Origin: Carnobacterium pleistocenium FTR1 | GTDB lineage: Bacteria > Bacillota > Bacilli > Lactobacillales > Carnobacteriaceae | Assembly: GCF_000744285.1 (NCBI RefSeq) | Contig: NZ_JQLQ01000002.1 | Coordinates: 1,798,001-1,862,000 of the forward strand | Length of the DNA stretch: 64,000 nt | Direction: 5' to 3' | Shown: positions 54,618 to 63,449 of the stretch, one piece after another | Layout of the letters: each line of letters starts with the position of its first letter | How positions within the stretch are numbered: position 1 is the first letter of the stretch | Made by a program: the position numbers and the translations under genes | Notes under the pieces: model-generated | What the model was told of the DNA's origin: nothing | The model's input: only the letters and a program-made list of their open reading frames with translations | Databases searched by the model: none

Positions 54618-55973
54618 TTATTTAGCTAATTGGTCTTCTTGATCACAAGCTGCTTGAGCTAAGATGTTCAAGTAGTTCCAAGGACGGTCAAAATAAGGTT
54701 GGAAGAAGAAATCAACATAAGCTAAATCTTCAATCGTCATTTTATTTTGAATAGCCAATGAAAGTGTATTAGCAGAAGCTGTAACATCATATTTAGACAT
54801 AATTTGTCCACCAACGATGCGGTTTGTTCCTACTTCATAAACTAATTTCATCATAATTTCTTCAGTTGTAGGCATAAATTCTGGACGATAGTTGTCTTTA
54901 ACGAAAACTGCACGAACATCTAAACCGAAGTGTGGAGCACTATTGACGTTGACGCCAGTTGATCCAATATTGTATCCATACAAGTATAGACCTGAGGTAG
55001 ATTGTGTTCCTCTGTATTTTACTTTAGGTTCAATAATATTTTTACCTACTAAAGTACCCATACGAACAGCATTTGTTGCTAAAGGAATATATGCAGATCC
55101 ATTATTTGGATTGTAGTGAACTGCACAACTGTCTCCAGCTGCATAAATATCTTTATCACTTGTTCTCATGTAATCATCAACAAGAATTGCGCCATTTGGC
55201 ATCATGTCAACTTTACCTTTTAGCAATTCATTATTTGGACGGAAACCAACACATAAGATAACTAAATCTGCTTCATATTCGCCTTTTGGAGTTGTTACAG
55301 ATTTAACTGAACCATTTTCATCAGCATTAAATGACGTAACAGCTTGGTTCAATGCTACTTTAACGCCATGTTCTTCTATAGCGCTTTCTAGTATATCCGT
55401 AAATTCTGGATCTAAGTATTTGTTAAGAATACGATCCAATCCATCAATCAAAGTTACTTTTTTGTTTGATTGTTCAAAAGCTTCTACTAGTTCAATACCA
55501 ATGTATCCACCACCAACAATGACAACATTTTTAGCAGTTTGATTTTGTTTGATTACTTCTTGAGCTTGATTATAGTTTTTACATAATAAAACATTCGTTG
55601 TATTAATACCAGGAATTGGGGGTACAATAGGCCAAGAACCAGTTGTGTTAACTAATTTATCATATGATTCTTCAAATACTTCTCCAGTAGTCATGTTTTC
55701 TACCACTACTTTTTTAGCTTCAGTGTCAATACTTGTAACATTGTGTTCCATTTTAACACTTGCACCCATTTGAGTTAATTCTTCAGGATTAGAGTAGAAT
55801 AAACCAGCGGCATCTTTCACAACTCCACCAACATACATTGCGATTCCACAAGATAAGAATGAAATATTATCATTTCTTTCAAAAACAGAAACTTCCACAG
55901 ATGGATTTTCTTTTAAAATTGTTTTAACAGCTGAAGTCCCAGCATGAGTACATCCAATAACGATTACTTTCAT
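54618..55973 (-). CDS. nox: FAD-dependent NADH oxidase (water-forming type)
   Basis: Reduces O2 with NADH, regenerating NAD+ for fermentation. 451 residues, the length of lactic-acid-bacterium Nox-2. The FAD loop is VIVIGCTHAGTSA, with active-site His10 and the redox Cys42 in SFLSCGIAMYVGG, the NADH loop is VVIVGGGYIGIELVEAF and the second FAD motif is DKDIYAAGDSCAV. Cys42 and His10 fit the four-electron enzymes; CoA-disulfide reductase is a close alternative. AGGAGG precedes ATG 55973. A 21-bp-arm palindrome overlaps its promoter. Confidence 0.92.
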   Translation of the reverse strand: MKVIVIGCTHAGTSAVKTILKENPSVEVSVFERNDNISFLSCGIAMYVGGVVKDAAGLFYSNPEELTQMGASVKMEHNVTSIDTEAKKVVVENMTTGEVFEESYDKLVNTTGSWPIVPPIPGINTTNVLLCKNYNQAQEVIKQNQTAKNVVIVGGGYIGIELVEAFEQSNKKVTLIDGLDRILNKYLDPEFTDILESAIEEHGVKVALNQAVTSFNADENGSVKSVTTPKGEYEADLVILCVGFRPNNELLKGKVDMMPNGAILVDDYMRTSDKDIYAAGDSCAVHYNPNNGSAYIPLATNAVRMGTLVGKNIIEPKVKYRGTQSTSGLYLYGYNIGSTGVNVNSAPHFGLDVRAVFVKDNYRPEFMPTTEEIMMKLVYEVGTNRIVGGQIMSKYDVTASANTLSLAIQNKMTIEDLAYVDFFFQPYFDRPWNYLNILAQAACDQEDQLAK

Positions 55974-56024
55974 TTTTTGTATCCTCCTATAAAACTATTT
56001 ATTTGTTGCGATTTGTATCGTTGG

Positions 56025-56073
56025 ATTTGTGATACAATGTTCATACTTTCAATATGAACATTGTATCACAAAT
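56025..56073 (-). promoter_or_regulatory. Long palindrome over the nox promoter (candidate operator)
   Basis: Perfect 21-bp arms (56025-56045 and 56053-56073) around a 7-nt centre; each arm contains TTGTGATACAA and TTCATA. It overlaps the -10 element at 56060-56065 and the predicted start. No T run follows, so it is not a normal terminator for the upstream permease gene. The regulator is unknown; the TTGTGA half-sites resemble Rex or FNR-type sites only loosely. Confidence 0.6.
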
Positions 56074-56089
56074 TATATAAAGAAAACAA
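56060..56089 (-). promoter_or_regulatory. Probable nox promoter
   Basis: Minus strand TTGTTT (56084-56089), an 18-nt spacer, TACAAT (56060-56065). The leader would be about 80 nt. Confidence 0.5.
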
Positions 56090-56107
56090 CGCTTTTATTC
56101 TCATTTT

Positions 56108-57202
56108 TTAAGTAGACATATGTTTTTTTCTAATCATAAACATATCTTTTAAATAGACGACGATTGTTTTAACCACTGCATATGTGGGTACTCCTAGAAT
56201 CATACCAATAATTCCTGCTATATTTCCTGCAACAAGCAATAAAATGATAATAGTCAAAGGATGAATTGATAATGTTTTCCCAATCACATTAGGTGAGATA
56301 AAATTCCCATCAATTTGTTGGACTACCAAAACGACCAACGCAACCAATAGCGCTTGCGTTGGTGAAATAGTTAACGCAATGATGATTGCTGGTGCCGCAC
56401 CAATATAAGGACCGATATAAGGAATAATATTGGTCACTCCTGCAATACTCCCTAATAATAAACCATAAGGCATACCTGTAATTAAATACCCCAGATACGT
56501 AAATACTGCTACAAATAAACAAACTAACGCTTGGCCACTAATATAGGAAGCAATTGTTTCATTCATTTGGCCTAACAGTTCAATCATTTGGCCACGATAG
56601 TCTTTTGGAAAGAATTTAGCAACTGACGGACGGAAATTTTTTCCGTCTTTAAACATGTAGAATAGGATGATTGGAACTGTAAATATGACAATTGTCGTAT
56701 TTGCTAACGCCCCTATCAAAGAACCTACACTTGAAGTTAGTGTAGTAAATATTGTATTTGCAATATTTTCGATTGATAGATCCAATTGGCTTAAACTTCT
56801 TTCCAAATCAAAATTCTCAAACATCGGCCTTTGAAGTAATTCATTAGAGTAGTCTTCTAATGCGTTCAAAAATGACGGTATACTTGTAATCAGTTGTCCT
56901 AATTGTTCAAGCAAACTAGGAATAACTGAGATGGCTAGAAATACTAGAAACCCTAGAAATAATAAAAAAACGATTATAATACCATACTTTCGCTCGATTT
57001 TAAATTTTTCTAGTTGTCCAATCAAGGGATTCAATAAATAATATAAAAATCCAGCTATAATAATCGGTGTAAATAATGTCGAAACAAATGTGGTTAAGGG
57101 TTGAAACACGAAATCAATTTTTGTACTCATGAATATTAATGTTGCACTAACTAATAACCAAATTGTCCAAAACATTAATTTTGATTTTTTAAAATAATCC
57201 AT
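56108..57202 (-). CDS. AI-2E family transporter (YtvI/PerM type)
   Basis: A 364-residue polytopic protein with about eight helices: one pair near the N-terminus (about 12-60), more at 70-92, 160-185 and 210-260, and a cluster at 280-350. A soluble, amphipathic stretch lies between helices 3 and 4 (about 95-150). Marks of the family (PF01594) are PYIGPYIGAAPAIIIALTIS and VQQIDGNFISPNVIGKTLSI. Family members have been reported to export autoinducer-2 or act as sodium-proton antiporters; this substrate is not known. It is 16 bp after the M42 peptidase gene and likely co-transcribed. Confidence 0.9.
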   Translation of the reverse strand: MDYFKKSKLMFWTIWLLVSATLIFMSTKIDFVFQPLTTFVSTLFTPIIIAGFLYYLLNPLIGQLEKFKIERKYGIIIVFLLFLGFLVFLAISVIPSLLEQLGQLITSIPSFLNALEDYSNELLQRPMFENFDLERSLSQLDLSIENIANTIFTTLTSSVGSLIGALANTTIVIFTVPIILFYMFKDGKNFRPSVAKFFPKDYRGQMIELLGQMNETIASYISGQALVCLFVAVFTYLGYLITGMPYGLLLGSIAGVTNIIPYIGPYIGAAPAIIIALTISPTQALLVALVVLVVQQIDGNFISPNVIGKTLSIHPLTIIILLLVAGNIAGIIGMILGVPTYAVVKTIVVYLKDMFMIRKKHMST

Positions 57203-57218
57203 AAAATTAGTCCTCCGA

Positions 57219-58265
57219 TTAGTCTAGCATATTGCTTAGTAAATAATGTTCAATCAATTGCTCTGTTGCTGTTATCGATTCTTCATGGGTTCTCTCGTAA
57301 GCATGACTTGCTTCAATGCCTGCACCAATCAACGCATGACGAACGTCTGCACCAGCTGCCATCGCAGCAGATGCATCACTCCCATAAAAAGGGTAGATAT
57401 CTAATTGATAAGGAATATCCTTATCTTCACAAATTTGTGTGAGTCTTTTCCTCATTCCATAATGGTAGGGACCACTACCGTCTTTCACACATATGGAAAC
57501 AGAATATTCATCGGTTTGTTGGTCATCTCCCATTGCACCCATGTCAACAGCTAGATATTCTATCACTTTATCAGAAATATTAGAATTTCCACCATATCCG
57601 ATTTCTTCATTAGTTGAAATATAAAAATGTGTTGTATAAGGTAGGTTGATTTTTTCATTGCTAACTTTTTTTAAAAATTGCAATAATATAGCCACGCTGA
57701 CTTTGTCATCTAGGTGTCGAGATTTAATAAAGCCGTTCGTTGTAATTTCAGTTCTAGGATCAAAACTAATAAAATCTCCTACAGCTATTCCTAATGCTGT
57801 TGTTTCTTCTTTTGTATGAACTTTCTCATCAATACGGACTTCCATATTTTCTTGATTTCTTTCAGCAGTTCCTGCATCTTTGTAGACATGTACACTTGTT
57901 TGATGCATCAATATCGTACCAGATATCTTTCCTTGGTTTGTATGTATTGTACAATACTCACCTTCAATTGCGTTATAGCGAAAACCACCGATTAAATCTA
58001 TTTTTAAACGTCCATCGGGTTTTATAGCTCTTACCATTGCGCCTAATGTATCGACATGTGCTGTCACGAATCGCTGTTTTTGATGATTCGTTCCCTTTAC
58101 AGTAAGTATTAAACTTCCTTTATTTGTTTTTTTAGCTTCATAGCCTAACTGACTTAAATAGTTTTGGATAAAAGCAACAATTTCATACGTATTACCTGTA
58201 GGTGAAGGAATCGTTGTTAATTTTTCAACAAGTTGAATCGTTCTTTCGTTCATTATATTAGCCAC
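57219..58265 (-). CDS. M42 family metallopeptidase
   Basis: A 348-residue cobalt/zinc aminopeptidase or endoglucanase-like protein. Metal ligands in order: FVTAHVDTLGAM (His), SRHLDDKVSVAI (bridging Asp), STNEEIGYGG (catalytic and ligand Glu), YLAVDMGAMG (Asp) and IEASHAYERTH (His). Similar to PepA glutamyl aminopeptidases of lactic acid bacteria and Bacillus YsdC. It is cytoplasmic with no signal. ATG 58265 is preceded by AAAGGTGG. Confidence 0.92.
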   Translation of the reverse strand: MANIMNERTIQLVEKLTTIPSPTGNTYEIVAFIQNYLSQLGYEAKKTNKGSLILTVKGTNHQKQRFVTAHVDTLGAMVRAIKPDGRLKIDLIGGFRYNAIEGEYCTIHTNQGKISGTILMHQTSVHVYKDAGTAERNQENMEVRIDEKVHTKEETTALGIAVGDFISFDPRTEITTNGFIKSRHLDDKVSVAILLQFLKKVSNEKINLPYTTHFYISTNEEIGYGGNSNISDKVIEYLAVDMGAMGDDQQTDEYSVSICVKDGSGPYHYGMRKRLTQICEDKDIPYQLDIYPFYGSDASAAMAAGADVRHALIGAGIEASHAYERTHEESITATEQLIEHYLLSNMLD

Positions 58266-58319
58266 CTTTCTTTTTAATTCATATTCTTTTAGTATAGTGC
58301 ATTCATGATAATAAATAAA

Positions 58320-58359
58320 GAATCTATAATAAAAGCTACCAGATTTTTATTATAGATTC
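58320..58359. promoter_or_regulatory. 15-bp-arm inverted repeat in a divergent promoter region
   Basis: GAATCTATAATAAAA (58320-58334) and its exact complement (58345-58359) around a 10-nt loop, between the M42 gene (minus) and the GNAT gene (plus). Each arm contains a TATAAT-like hexamer, and no T run follows. It could be an operator or a short attenuator-like hairpin. Confidence 0.4.
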
Positions 58360-58408
58360 CTTTCGTAAGTTATGTTACGATTTTAATCATATAGAAAGAA
58401 GGGATATT

Positions 58409-58843
58409 GTGGAATTTATTTGGACAACCGATTTAAACTCTAGCTACTATAACGATGCTGTAGAAATCAGAAAAAAAGTTTTCATAGAAGAACAACACGT
58501 TCCGCTAGAATTAGAAATAGATGATTTAGAAGATCAAACGATTCATGTTATTGGTTACTTAGAAAATGAACCTGTTGCTACCGCAAGACTCTATCAAAAA
58601 AATGCGACCACATTTAAAATTCAACGTGTTGCTGTTTCTATTGATTTTCGCAAGAGAAATTTAGGCAATCACTTAATGCTTGAAATAGAACGGTATGCGA
58701 AATCTAAACACTTTAAAAAGCTACTCCTTGGTGCGCAAGACCATGCTCTAGCTTTTTATGAAAAGTTAGACTATCAAATTGAAGGTGAAGGTTTTATGGA
58801 TGCGGGTATTCCACACCATATGATGATTAAAAATCTTTATTAA
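58409..58843 (+). CDS. GNAT family N-acetyltransferase (YjcF type)
   Basis: A 144-residue acetyltransferase starting at GTG 58409 with GAAGGG 5 nt upstream. The pattern IRKKVFIEEQHVPLELEIDD, HVIGYLENEPVATARLY, IQRVAVSIDFRKRNLGNHL (acetyl-CoA loop, RxxxGN form of Q/RxxGxG/A) and LGAQDHALAFYEKLDYQIEG is typical of the YjcF/ElaA-like group. The substrate is unknown. It stands alone and ends before a bidirectional hairpin. Confidence 0.88.
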   Translation: MEFIWTTDLNSSYYNDAVEIRKKVFIEEQHVPLELEIDDLEDQTIHVIGYLENEPVATARLYQKNATTFKIQRVAVSIDFRKRNLGNHLMLEIERYAKSKHFKKLLLGAQDHALAFYEKLDYQIEGEGFMDAGIPHHMMIKNLY

Positions 58844-58873
58844 TCTTACTATTACTATGAGAAACAAAATAAG

Positions 58874-58926
58874 AAAATGCTATAAGCAAACGGGATATTT
58901 TTTCCGGCTGCTTATAGCATTTTTTC
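58874..58926. terminator. Bidirectional terminator after the GNAT and DUF3006 genes
   Basis: AAAATGCTATAAGCA (58874-58888) pairs with TGCTTATAGCATTTT (from 58909). A shorter inner stem CGGG/CCGG lies inside, and A/T runs flank both sides. Confidence 0.85.
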
Positions 58927-58952
58927 TAGACAAATCAATTTTATTAGTATTT

Positions 58953-59201
58953 TCAATCTTTTTTATTTTTTTTGTTTAATAAATTTACTCGCTTTTGTTT
59001 CATTTTGGCAAGTCGTTTCTGTGTTTCTTCTTTTAAAGGGGCTATAGCAACAACTTGCTCACCTGCAATAGTCACCTCATAAAGTTCACCAATTTGATAG
59101 TTTTCTGGTAAATAATCTTTTGCTATATGAATGGGTAAACCCTCATCAGGAATAAATCGAGCCTGCTCGCCTTCTATTTCTTCAAGCATCATCTTCAACA
59201 A
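58953..59201 (-). CDS. DUF3006 family protein
   Basis: About 80 residues: MLEEIEGEQARFIPDEG is the recognisable DUF3006 N-terminus, then PENYQIGELYEVTIAGEQ and a basic, lysine-rich tail (about 58-80). GAAGGGGG lies 6 nt before TTG 59201 and 9 nt before TTG 59198; ATG 59192 and 59189 are further from it, so any of these may be the start. The gene overlaps the end of the metallo-beta-lactamase-fold gene by about 20 bp, a pairing seen widely in Gram-positives and suggesting a joint role. Function unknown. Confidence 0.8.
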   Translation of the reverse strand: MLKMMLEEIEGEQARFIPDEGLPIHIAKDYLPENYQIGELYEVTIAGEQVVAIAPLKEETQKRLAKMKQKRVNLLNKKNKKD

Positions 59202-60198
59202 GATTATCCCCCTTCTCAGTTTTAATGCTGTAAGTTCCATCTTCATGAATAGTAGTAGTTATTGTTCCATTTTCAATTGTTCCATAAATTGGAATAGATT
59301 GTTTTTTCAGACGATCTATAGCCTCTTCACCAGGGTGTCCATAGCTATTATTTTCACCTGCAGAAAAAATAGCGAATTTCGGTTGACTAGCTTCGATCCA
59401 CTCATCACTAGTACTCGTGTCTGATCCATGATGTCCCATTAAGATATAATCAGCTGTTATATCTATTCCAGATTCAACTATAGCTTTCTCGATGCTCTGA
59501 GAGGCATCTCCACTGTATAATCCACTTACTTGATTGATAGTGATTTTAGTGATGATCGAGTCATCATTTTGATCGTTTTCTGATTGTTCATTAGGGCTTA
59601 GCACTTCAATTTGAAAAGGTCCTACTTGATAATCTTCTCCATTTTTTGGTTCAGTATAGCTAGCATTGCTTTTATCTACAGCATTTAAGAGACGCTCATA
59701 AATTTTACTTGTAGCATCAGTTCCATTCATCCAAACTTCTTCGACATCATAATAGTTCATGATGAGATCCCCATAACCAATATGATCTGAGTCATTATGA
59801 GTGAAAATAAGTAAATCAATTTTTCCACCCGTTCCAACATATTGATCTAGTTGCTGTATGATTTTTTTGTCTTTATCCTCATAACGTCCGCTATCTATCA
59901 AAATAGTTGTGCCATCTTTTGCTTGAATCAGTGTTGCTGATCCTTGATTGGCATCCAAAAAACGAATCGTGGTCTCTTGATTTTTTGTTTGATCTACATC
60001 TTCTTCTGTATTGAAAAAAGTGAGCAATTCTTCTTTGAATAAACCTATTTTCTCACTTAAAGTAAGATCGGCCTGTTTATTTTCTCCTAAGAATAATCCC
60101 ATTGAGAAAACCAGCAGGAGGATAATTCCTGCAGAAATCAATTTCACTCTTTTTTCTTTTTGTTTTTTGGTTACCCTTTTTTTCTTTCTTCTTGTCAC
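59182..60198 (-). CDS. ComEC/Rec2-like metallo-beta-lactamase-fold protein, membrane-anchored
   Basis: A 338-residue protein: a very basic N-terminus (TRRKKKRVTKKQKEKRVK), one membrane helix (about 20-38) and an extracellular metallo-beta-lactamase-fold domain (about 72-325). Metal motifs: FTHNDSDHIGYG (HxDxDH), GLYSGDAS (bridging Asp) and LMGHHGSDTS (His). It resembles the C-terminal domain of ComEC, proposed to be a nuclease during DNA uptake, but lacks the ComEC channel. Phosphodiesterase or nuclease activity at the cell surface is inferred. It overlaps DUF3006 by about 20 bp. Confidence 0.88.
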   Translation of the reverse strand: MTRRKKKRVTKKQKEKRVKLISAGIILLLVFSMGLFLGENKQADLTLSEKIGLFKEELLTFFNTEEDVDQTKNQETTIRFLDANQGSATLIQAKDGTTILIDSGRYEDKDKKIIQQLDQYVGTGGKIDLLIFTHNDSDHIGYGDLIMNYYDVEEVWMNGTDATSKIYERLLNAVDKSNASYTEPKNGEDYQVGPFQIEVLSPNEQSENDQNDDSIITKITINQVSGLYSGDASQSIEKAIVESGIDITADYILMGHHGSDTSTSDEWIEASQPKFAIFSAGENNSYGHPGEEAIDRLKKQSIPIYGTIENGTITTTIHEDGTYSIKTEKGDNLVEDDA

Positions 60199-60275
60199 AG
60201 ATGTTCATCCTTTTCCAACGCGAATGGTTCTTTCATTTTTTATAAATTTTATTCCCTGTTTCACTGATAGTTTTT

Positions 60276-61643
60276 CTAAACTAAATAATTCATAAATAAT
60301 GAGGCAATATTAAAGTAAATCAGTACACTGGTTAAATCTGTAAGAGTCGTAATAAAAGGACCACTAGCGACCGCGGGGTCAAACCCGATTCTTTCCATTA
60401 AGATTGGGATAAAACTTCCAGCGAGATTGGCAATTGTGATTGCTACAAGCATTGCTATACCTATTACTGACCCTAAAACGAAATTTTGTTGCCAAAACCC
60501 TACTGCTAAGAAAATCGTTACACCGGTAACGATACCAGTGATTAGCCCGGATGCAATTTCACTCATAATCAATTTTCCAAAGTTTTTTTTATTTTCATCA
60601 TTGCCTGCTAATTTGCGAACGGCAACAGCTAGTGATTGAGTTCCAGCATTTCCTGCCGTTCCTGTAATCAACGATATAAATACAGCTAAGATACTTGCTT
60701 CGCTGATCATCTCTTCATAATTACTAATTAAAGTGGAAGTTCCAATTCCAAGAAATAATAGGATAATCAACCAAGGGAGTCTTTTTGAAGCAACAACAAA
60801 TGGGTTTTCAGATCGTTCTTCTACATCGACCCCAGCTAAACCAGAGTAATCACTGGCTGCTTCGTCACTAATAACATCTATAATATCATCTACAGTAATG
60901 ATTCCAATCAATCGCTCTTCATTATCTACTACCGGAATAGCTAAAAAGTCATAATCTTGCATAGTGTGCGCGACGTCTCTTTGGTCATCATTTCCATTAA
61001 CAGAGACTAACCGGCGATCTCCCATGATGTCCGAAATCATTTCATCGTCTTCATTTACGAGTAAATCTCTTAATGAGATAACACCGACTAATCTTCTATT
61101 TGAGTCTACTACATATACATAATAAATCGATTCAGCTTCTGATGCTTTCTTTTTTAAAATAGCCATAGCTGATTGGATTGTTTGATTTGCAAGAATCGAA
61201 ATATAGTCAGTTGTCATAATCGAACCAGCTGTATCGTCTTTATAATTCAACAATTTTTTAATGCCATCAGCATCTTCTTTTGCCATTAAACTTAGATACT
61301 TTTTGATCGTAAACGGTTCTAGTTGATTCAACATATCTACTGCGTTATCTCGGTACATTTCACTCAGCATATCTGCAGCATACTGAGGATTCATTTCTTC
61401 TAAATATTTTTCGACCGATTCTTCTTCTTCCTCAAGAATTTCAAACGTGTCTGCCATTTCATTAGGAGATAAAAAATTATAGGCTCTTAATCGTTCATTA
61501 TCTGATAAAGATAGATAAACTTGACTTTGTTCATAAACGTGCAACTCTAAAAAGTTTTCTCTAAAAGCATTGATGTCTTCCATTTTTAAAAAGTTTTTCA
61601 ACTGTTCTATTTGCTCTTCAAATTCTGTTTGTATTTCTTTCAA
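60276..61643 (-). CDS. mgtE: Magnesium transporter MgtE
   Basis: A 455-residue Mg2+ channel: an N-terminal superhelical domain (about 1-130; FLSPNEMADTFEILEEEE, MYRDNAVDMLNQL), two CBS domains (about 135-260) that sense cytosolic Mg2+, a connecting helix and five membrane helices (about 285-455). The pore and cytosolic motifs are GTAGNAGTQSLAVAVRKLA and DPAVASGPFITTLTD. It is separate from its neighbours; only 47 bp separate it from rluD, with no room for an M-box riboswitch. Confidence 0.95.
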   Translation of the reverse strand: MKEIQTEFEEQIEQLKNFLKMEDINAFRENFLELHVYEQSQVYLSLSDNERLRAYNFLSPNEMADTFEILEEEEESVEKYLEEMNPQYAADMLSEMYRDNAVDMLNQLEPFTIKKYLSLMAKEDADGIKKLLNYKDDTAGSIMTTDYISILANQTIQSAMAILKKKASEAESIYYVYVVDSNRRLVGVISLRDLLVNEDDEMISDIMGDRRLVSVNGNDDQRDVAHTMQDYDFLAIPVVDNEERLIGIITVDDIIDVISDEAASDYSGLAGVDVEERSENPFVVASKRLPWLIILLFLGIGTSTLISNYEEMISEASILAVFISLITGTAGNAGTQSLAVAVRKLAGNDENKKNFGKLIMSEIASGLITGIVTGVTIFLAVGFWQQNFVLGSVIGIAMLVAITIANLAGSFIPILMERIGFDPAVASGPFITTLTDLTSVLIYFNIASLFMNYLV

Positions 61644-61690
61644 GGGCTACACCCCTTTCTAAATTCGTTTCATATGGTATTAACCTTCTA

Positions 61691-62584
61691 CTACACTTGT
61701 TGCTGCAGCCATTGGGCTATATCAGCTGGATAATCAAGTTCAAGGTTTATTCTTTCGTTTGTAAAAGGATGAACAAAACTTAGTTCTCTACAATGCAACG
61801 CTTGTCTTACTATCCAATTGTTTTTTTCACCGCCATATAAGTCATCTCCCATTAGAGGATGCCCTATATGGGTAAAATGAACCCTAATTTGATGTGTTCT
61901 TCCAGTATGCAATTGAATATCTACTAAAGTTGCTTTTGGAAAAGATTTTTTGACCCAATATTCTGTTAAAGCTTCTTTCCCAGAGGCATGGGCCCTTCTT
62001 GTAATAATGGAATCAGTCGTTCGTGCAATAGGAGCATCAATGAATCCATGCTCACTTTTAACAAGTCGACCTGTAATCAATGCAGTGTATTTTTTCTGAA
62101 TTTCTTTTGCTCTTAACTTCACATCCATCAATGCGTGCGCGTACCCATGTTTAGCAAACAACATTAATCCAGTAGTATCGCGATCAAGTCGAGTCACAAT
62201 ATGAATAACTTGATCAACATAGCCTTGACGAACATAGTACCCCTTGACTCGATTAGCCATACTGCTTTCAGGGTGGACTTGCGAAGGTACCGAAGCAACT
62301 CCATAAGGCTTATTTACAACTAAATAATGTTGATCTTCGTACACGATATCAATTGGGATATCGATAGGGACAGTTGTCTCATGGGGAGATTCGTCAGGAA
62401 TCGTAATTTGTACGTTATCATTTTTTTCCAAAAGATACCGTACGGTTACTTCAGTTTCATTGACTTCAATTTTCCCACCCTGAAACTTTATTTTTGCTAG
62501 TAAACTACGTGAGATGCCTTTTGTTTTTAAAAAAGATTTCACTTGTAGACTAGTTGGCAAATCATAGGCCCAACTAAATTTCAT
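61691..62584 (-). CDS. RluA/RluD family pseudouridine synthase (YjbO type)
   Basis: Makes pseudouridine in 23S rRNA or tRNA. 297 residues from ATG 62584, with GGAG upstream and homologous N-termini; a longer in-frame start would run deep into nadK. An S4-like N-terminal domain (about 12-60, VKSFLKTKGISRSLLAK) precedes the catalytic domain with IHIVTRLDRDTTGLMLFAK (catalytic Asp in RLDRDT), VKLRAKEIQKKYTAL and HTGRTHQIRVHFTHIGHPL. It overlaps nadK by 11 bp; relQ-nadK-rluD order is as in Bacillus yjbM-yjbN-yjbO. Confidence 0.93.
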   Translation of the reverse strand: MKFSWAYDLPTSLQVKSFLKTKGISRSLLAKIKFQGGKIEVNETEVTVRYLLEKNDNVQITIPDESPHETTVPIDIPIDIVYEDQHYLVVNKPYGVASVPSQVHPESSMANRVKGYYVRQGYVDQVIHIVTRLDRDTTGLMLFAKHGYAHALMDVKLRAKEIQKKYTALITGRLVKSEHGFIDAPIARTTDSIITRRAHASGKEALTEYWVKKSFPKATLVDIQLHTGRTHQIRVHFTHIGHPLMGDDLYGGEKNNWIVRQALHCRELSFVHPFTNERINLELDYPADIAQWLQQQV

Positions 62585-63386
62585 ATTTTTTTTTCGCTCC
62601 AATAAAAGCATCTTCAACTCGACTCCAGAAATGCGTATGTCTGTAACGAGCAAAGTGAATGCGTTCTTTCGCAATGCTGTAATTTAATTCTGTAATATTT
62701 TTTTCAGAAGATGTCAACTGGTCAATGGTTAAAACAAAACCTTCTGTTGTAACCGGTTTGATCCTGATCCATTCATCTCGTGCAACAATCAGTGGTGAAC
62801 CTAAAATACGGAATACCCGATTATTAATTGGTGCGATTTCAGTCAACTGTAAAGCTTCAAGTCTAGGATGAATAACGGCTCCCCCTACAGACTTATTGTA
62901 ACCAGTAGAACCAGTAGGTGTCGAAATACACATTCCGTCCCCTCTAAACCGTTCAAACAATTCATCCTTTATAAAGACATCACATACCATTGTTCCATCT
63001 ATACGCTTCATTGTTGATTCATTTAATGATAAGAAATGAGAAGATTCCTTTTGTCCTTGATAAGTTACTTTGACATCAAGTAATGGGTAGCTAACACTTT
63101 CACCCTCATCTTTAAGTAAACTTGAGACTAAATCTTCTAACTCGTAATCTCGCCAGTCTGTATAGAAACCCAGATGTCCCGTATGAACTCCTACAAATCG
63201 AACTTGATCTAGCATATGGGCATATCGGTGGAAAGCGGACAACAATGTCCCGTCCCCACCTATCGTTACAACGACATCTGGATTTTTATTGTCTAATTGA
63301 AGACGATTTTTTAAGCAGAGTATTCGAAATTGTTCGGCTAATTTTAAAGACTGTTCTACATTATTATTAACTACCGCTATTTTCAA
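62574..63386 (-). CDS. nadK: NAD kinase
   Basis: Phosphorylates NAD to NADP. 270 residues with the catalytic GGDGT motif in TIGGDGTLLSAFH (about 43-55), NEST in SLNESTMKRIDG, and STPTGSTGYNKSVGG that binds NAD. It follows the relQ gene after a 63-bp gap and overlaps the pseudouridine synthase gene by 11 bp. Confidence 0.96.
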   Translation of the reverse strand: MKIAVVNNNVEQSLKLAEQFRILCLKNRLQLDNKNPDVVVTIGGDGTLLSAFHRYAHMLDQVRFVGVHTGHLGFYTDWRDYELEDLVSSLLKDEGESVSYPLLDVKVTYQGQKESSHFLSLNESTMKRIDGTMVCDVFIKDELFERFRGDGMCISTPTGSTGYNKSVGGAVIHPRLEALQLTEIAPINNRVFRILGSPLIVARDEWIRIKPVTTEGFVLTIDQLTSSEKNITELNYSIAKERIHFARYRHTHFWSRVEDAFIGAKKKYEI

Positions 63387-63449
63387 AGTTATCCCCCCTT
63401 TTATTTGACTATTATATTACAATAGCCCCAAACAATAAACGTCAAAAAA

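Noticed and set aside
61644-61690. M-box riboswitch before mgtE
   Set aside because: The mgtE gene starts at 61643 and only 47 bp separate it from the upstream gene, too short for an M-box.
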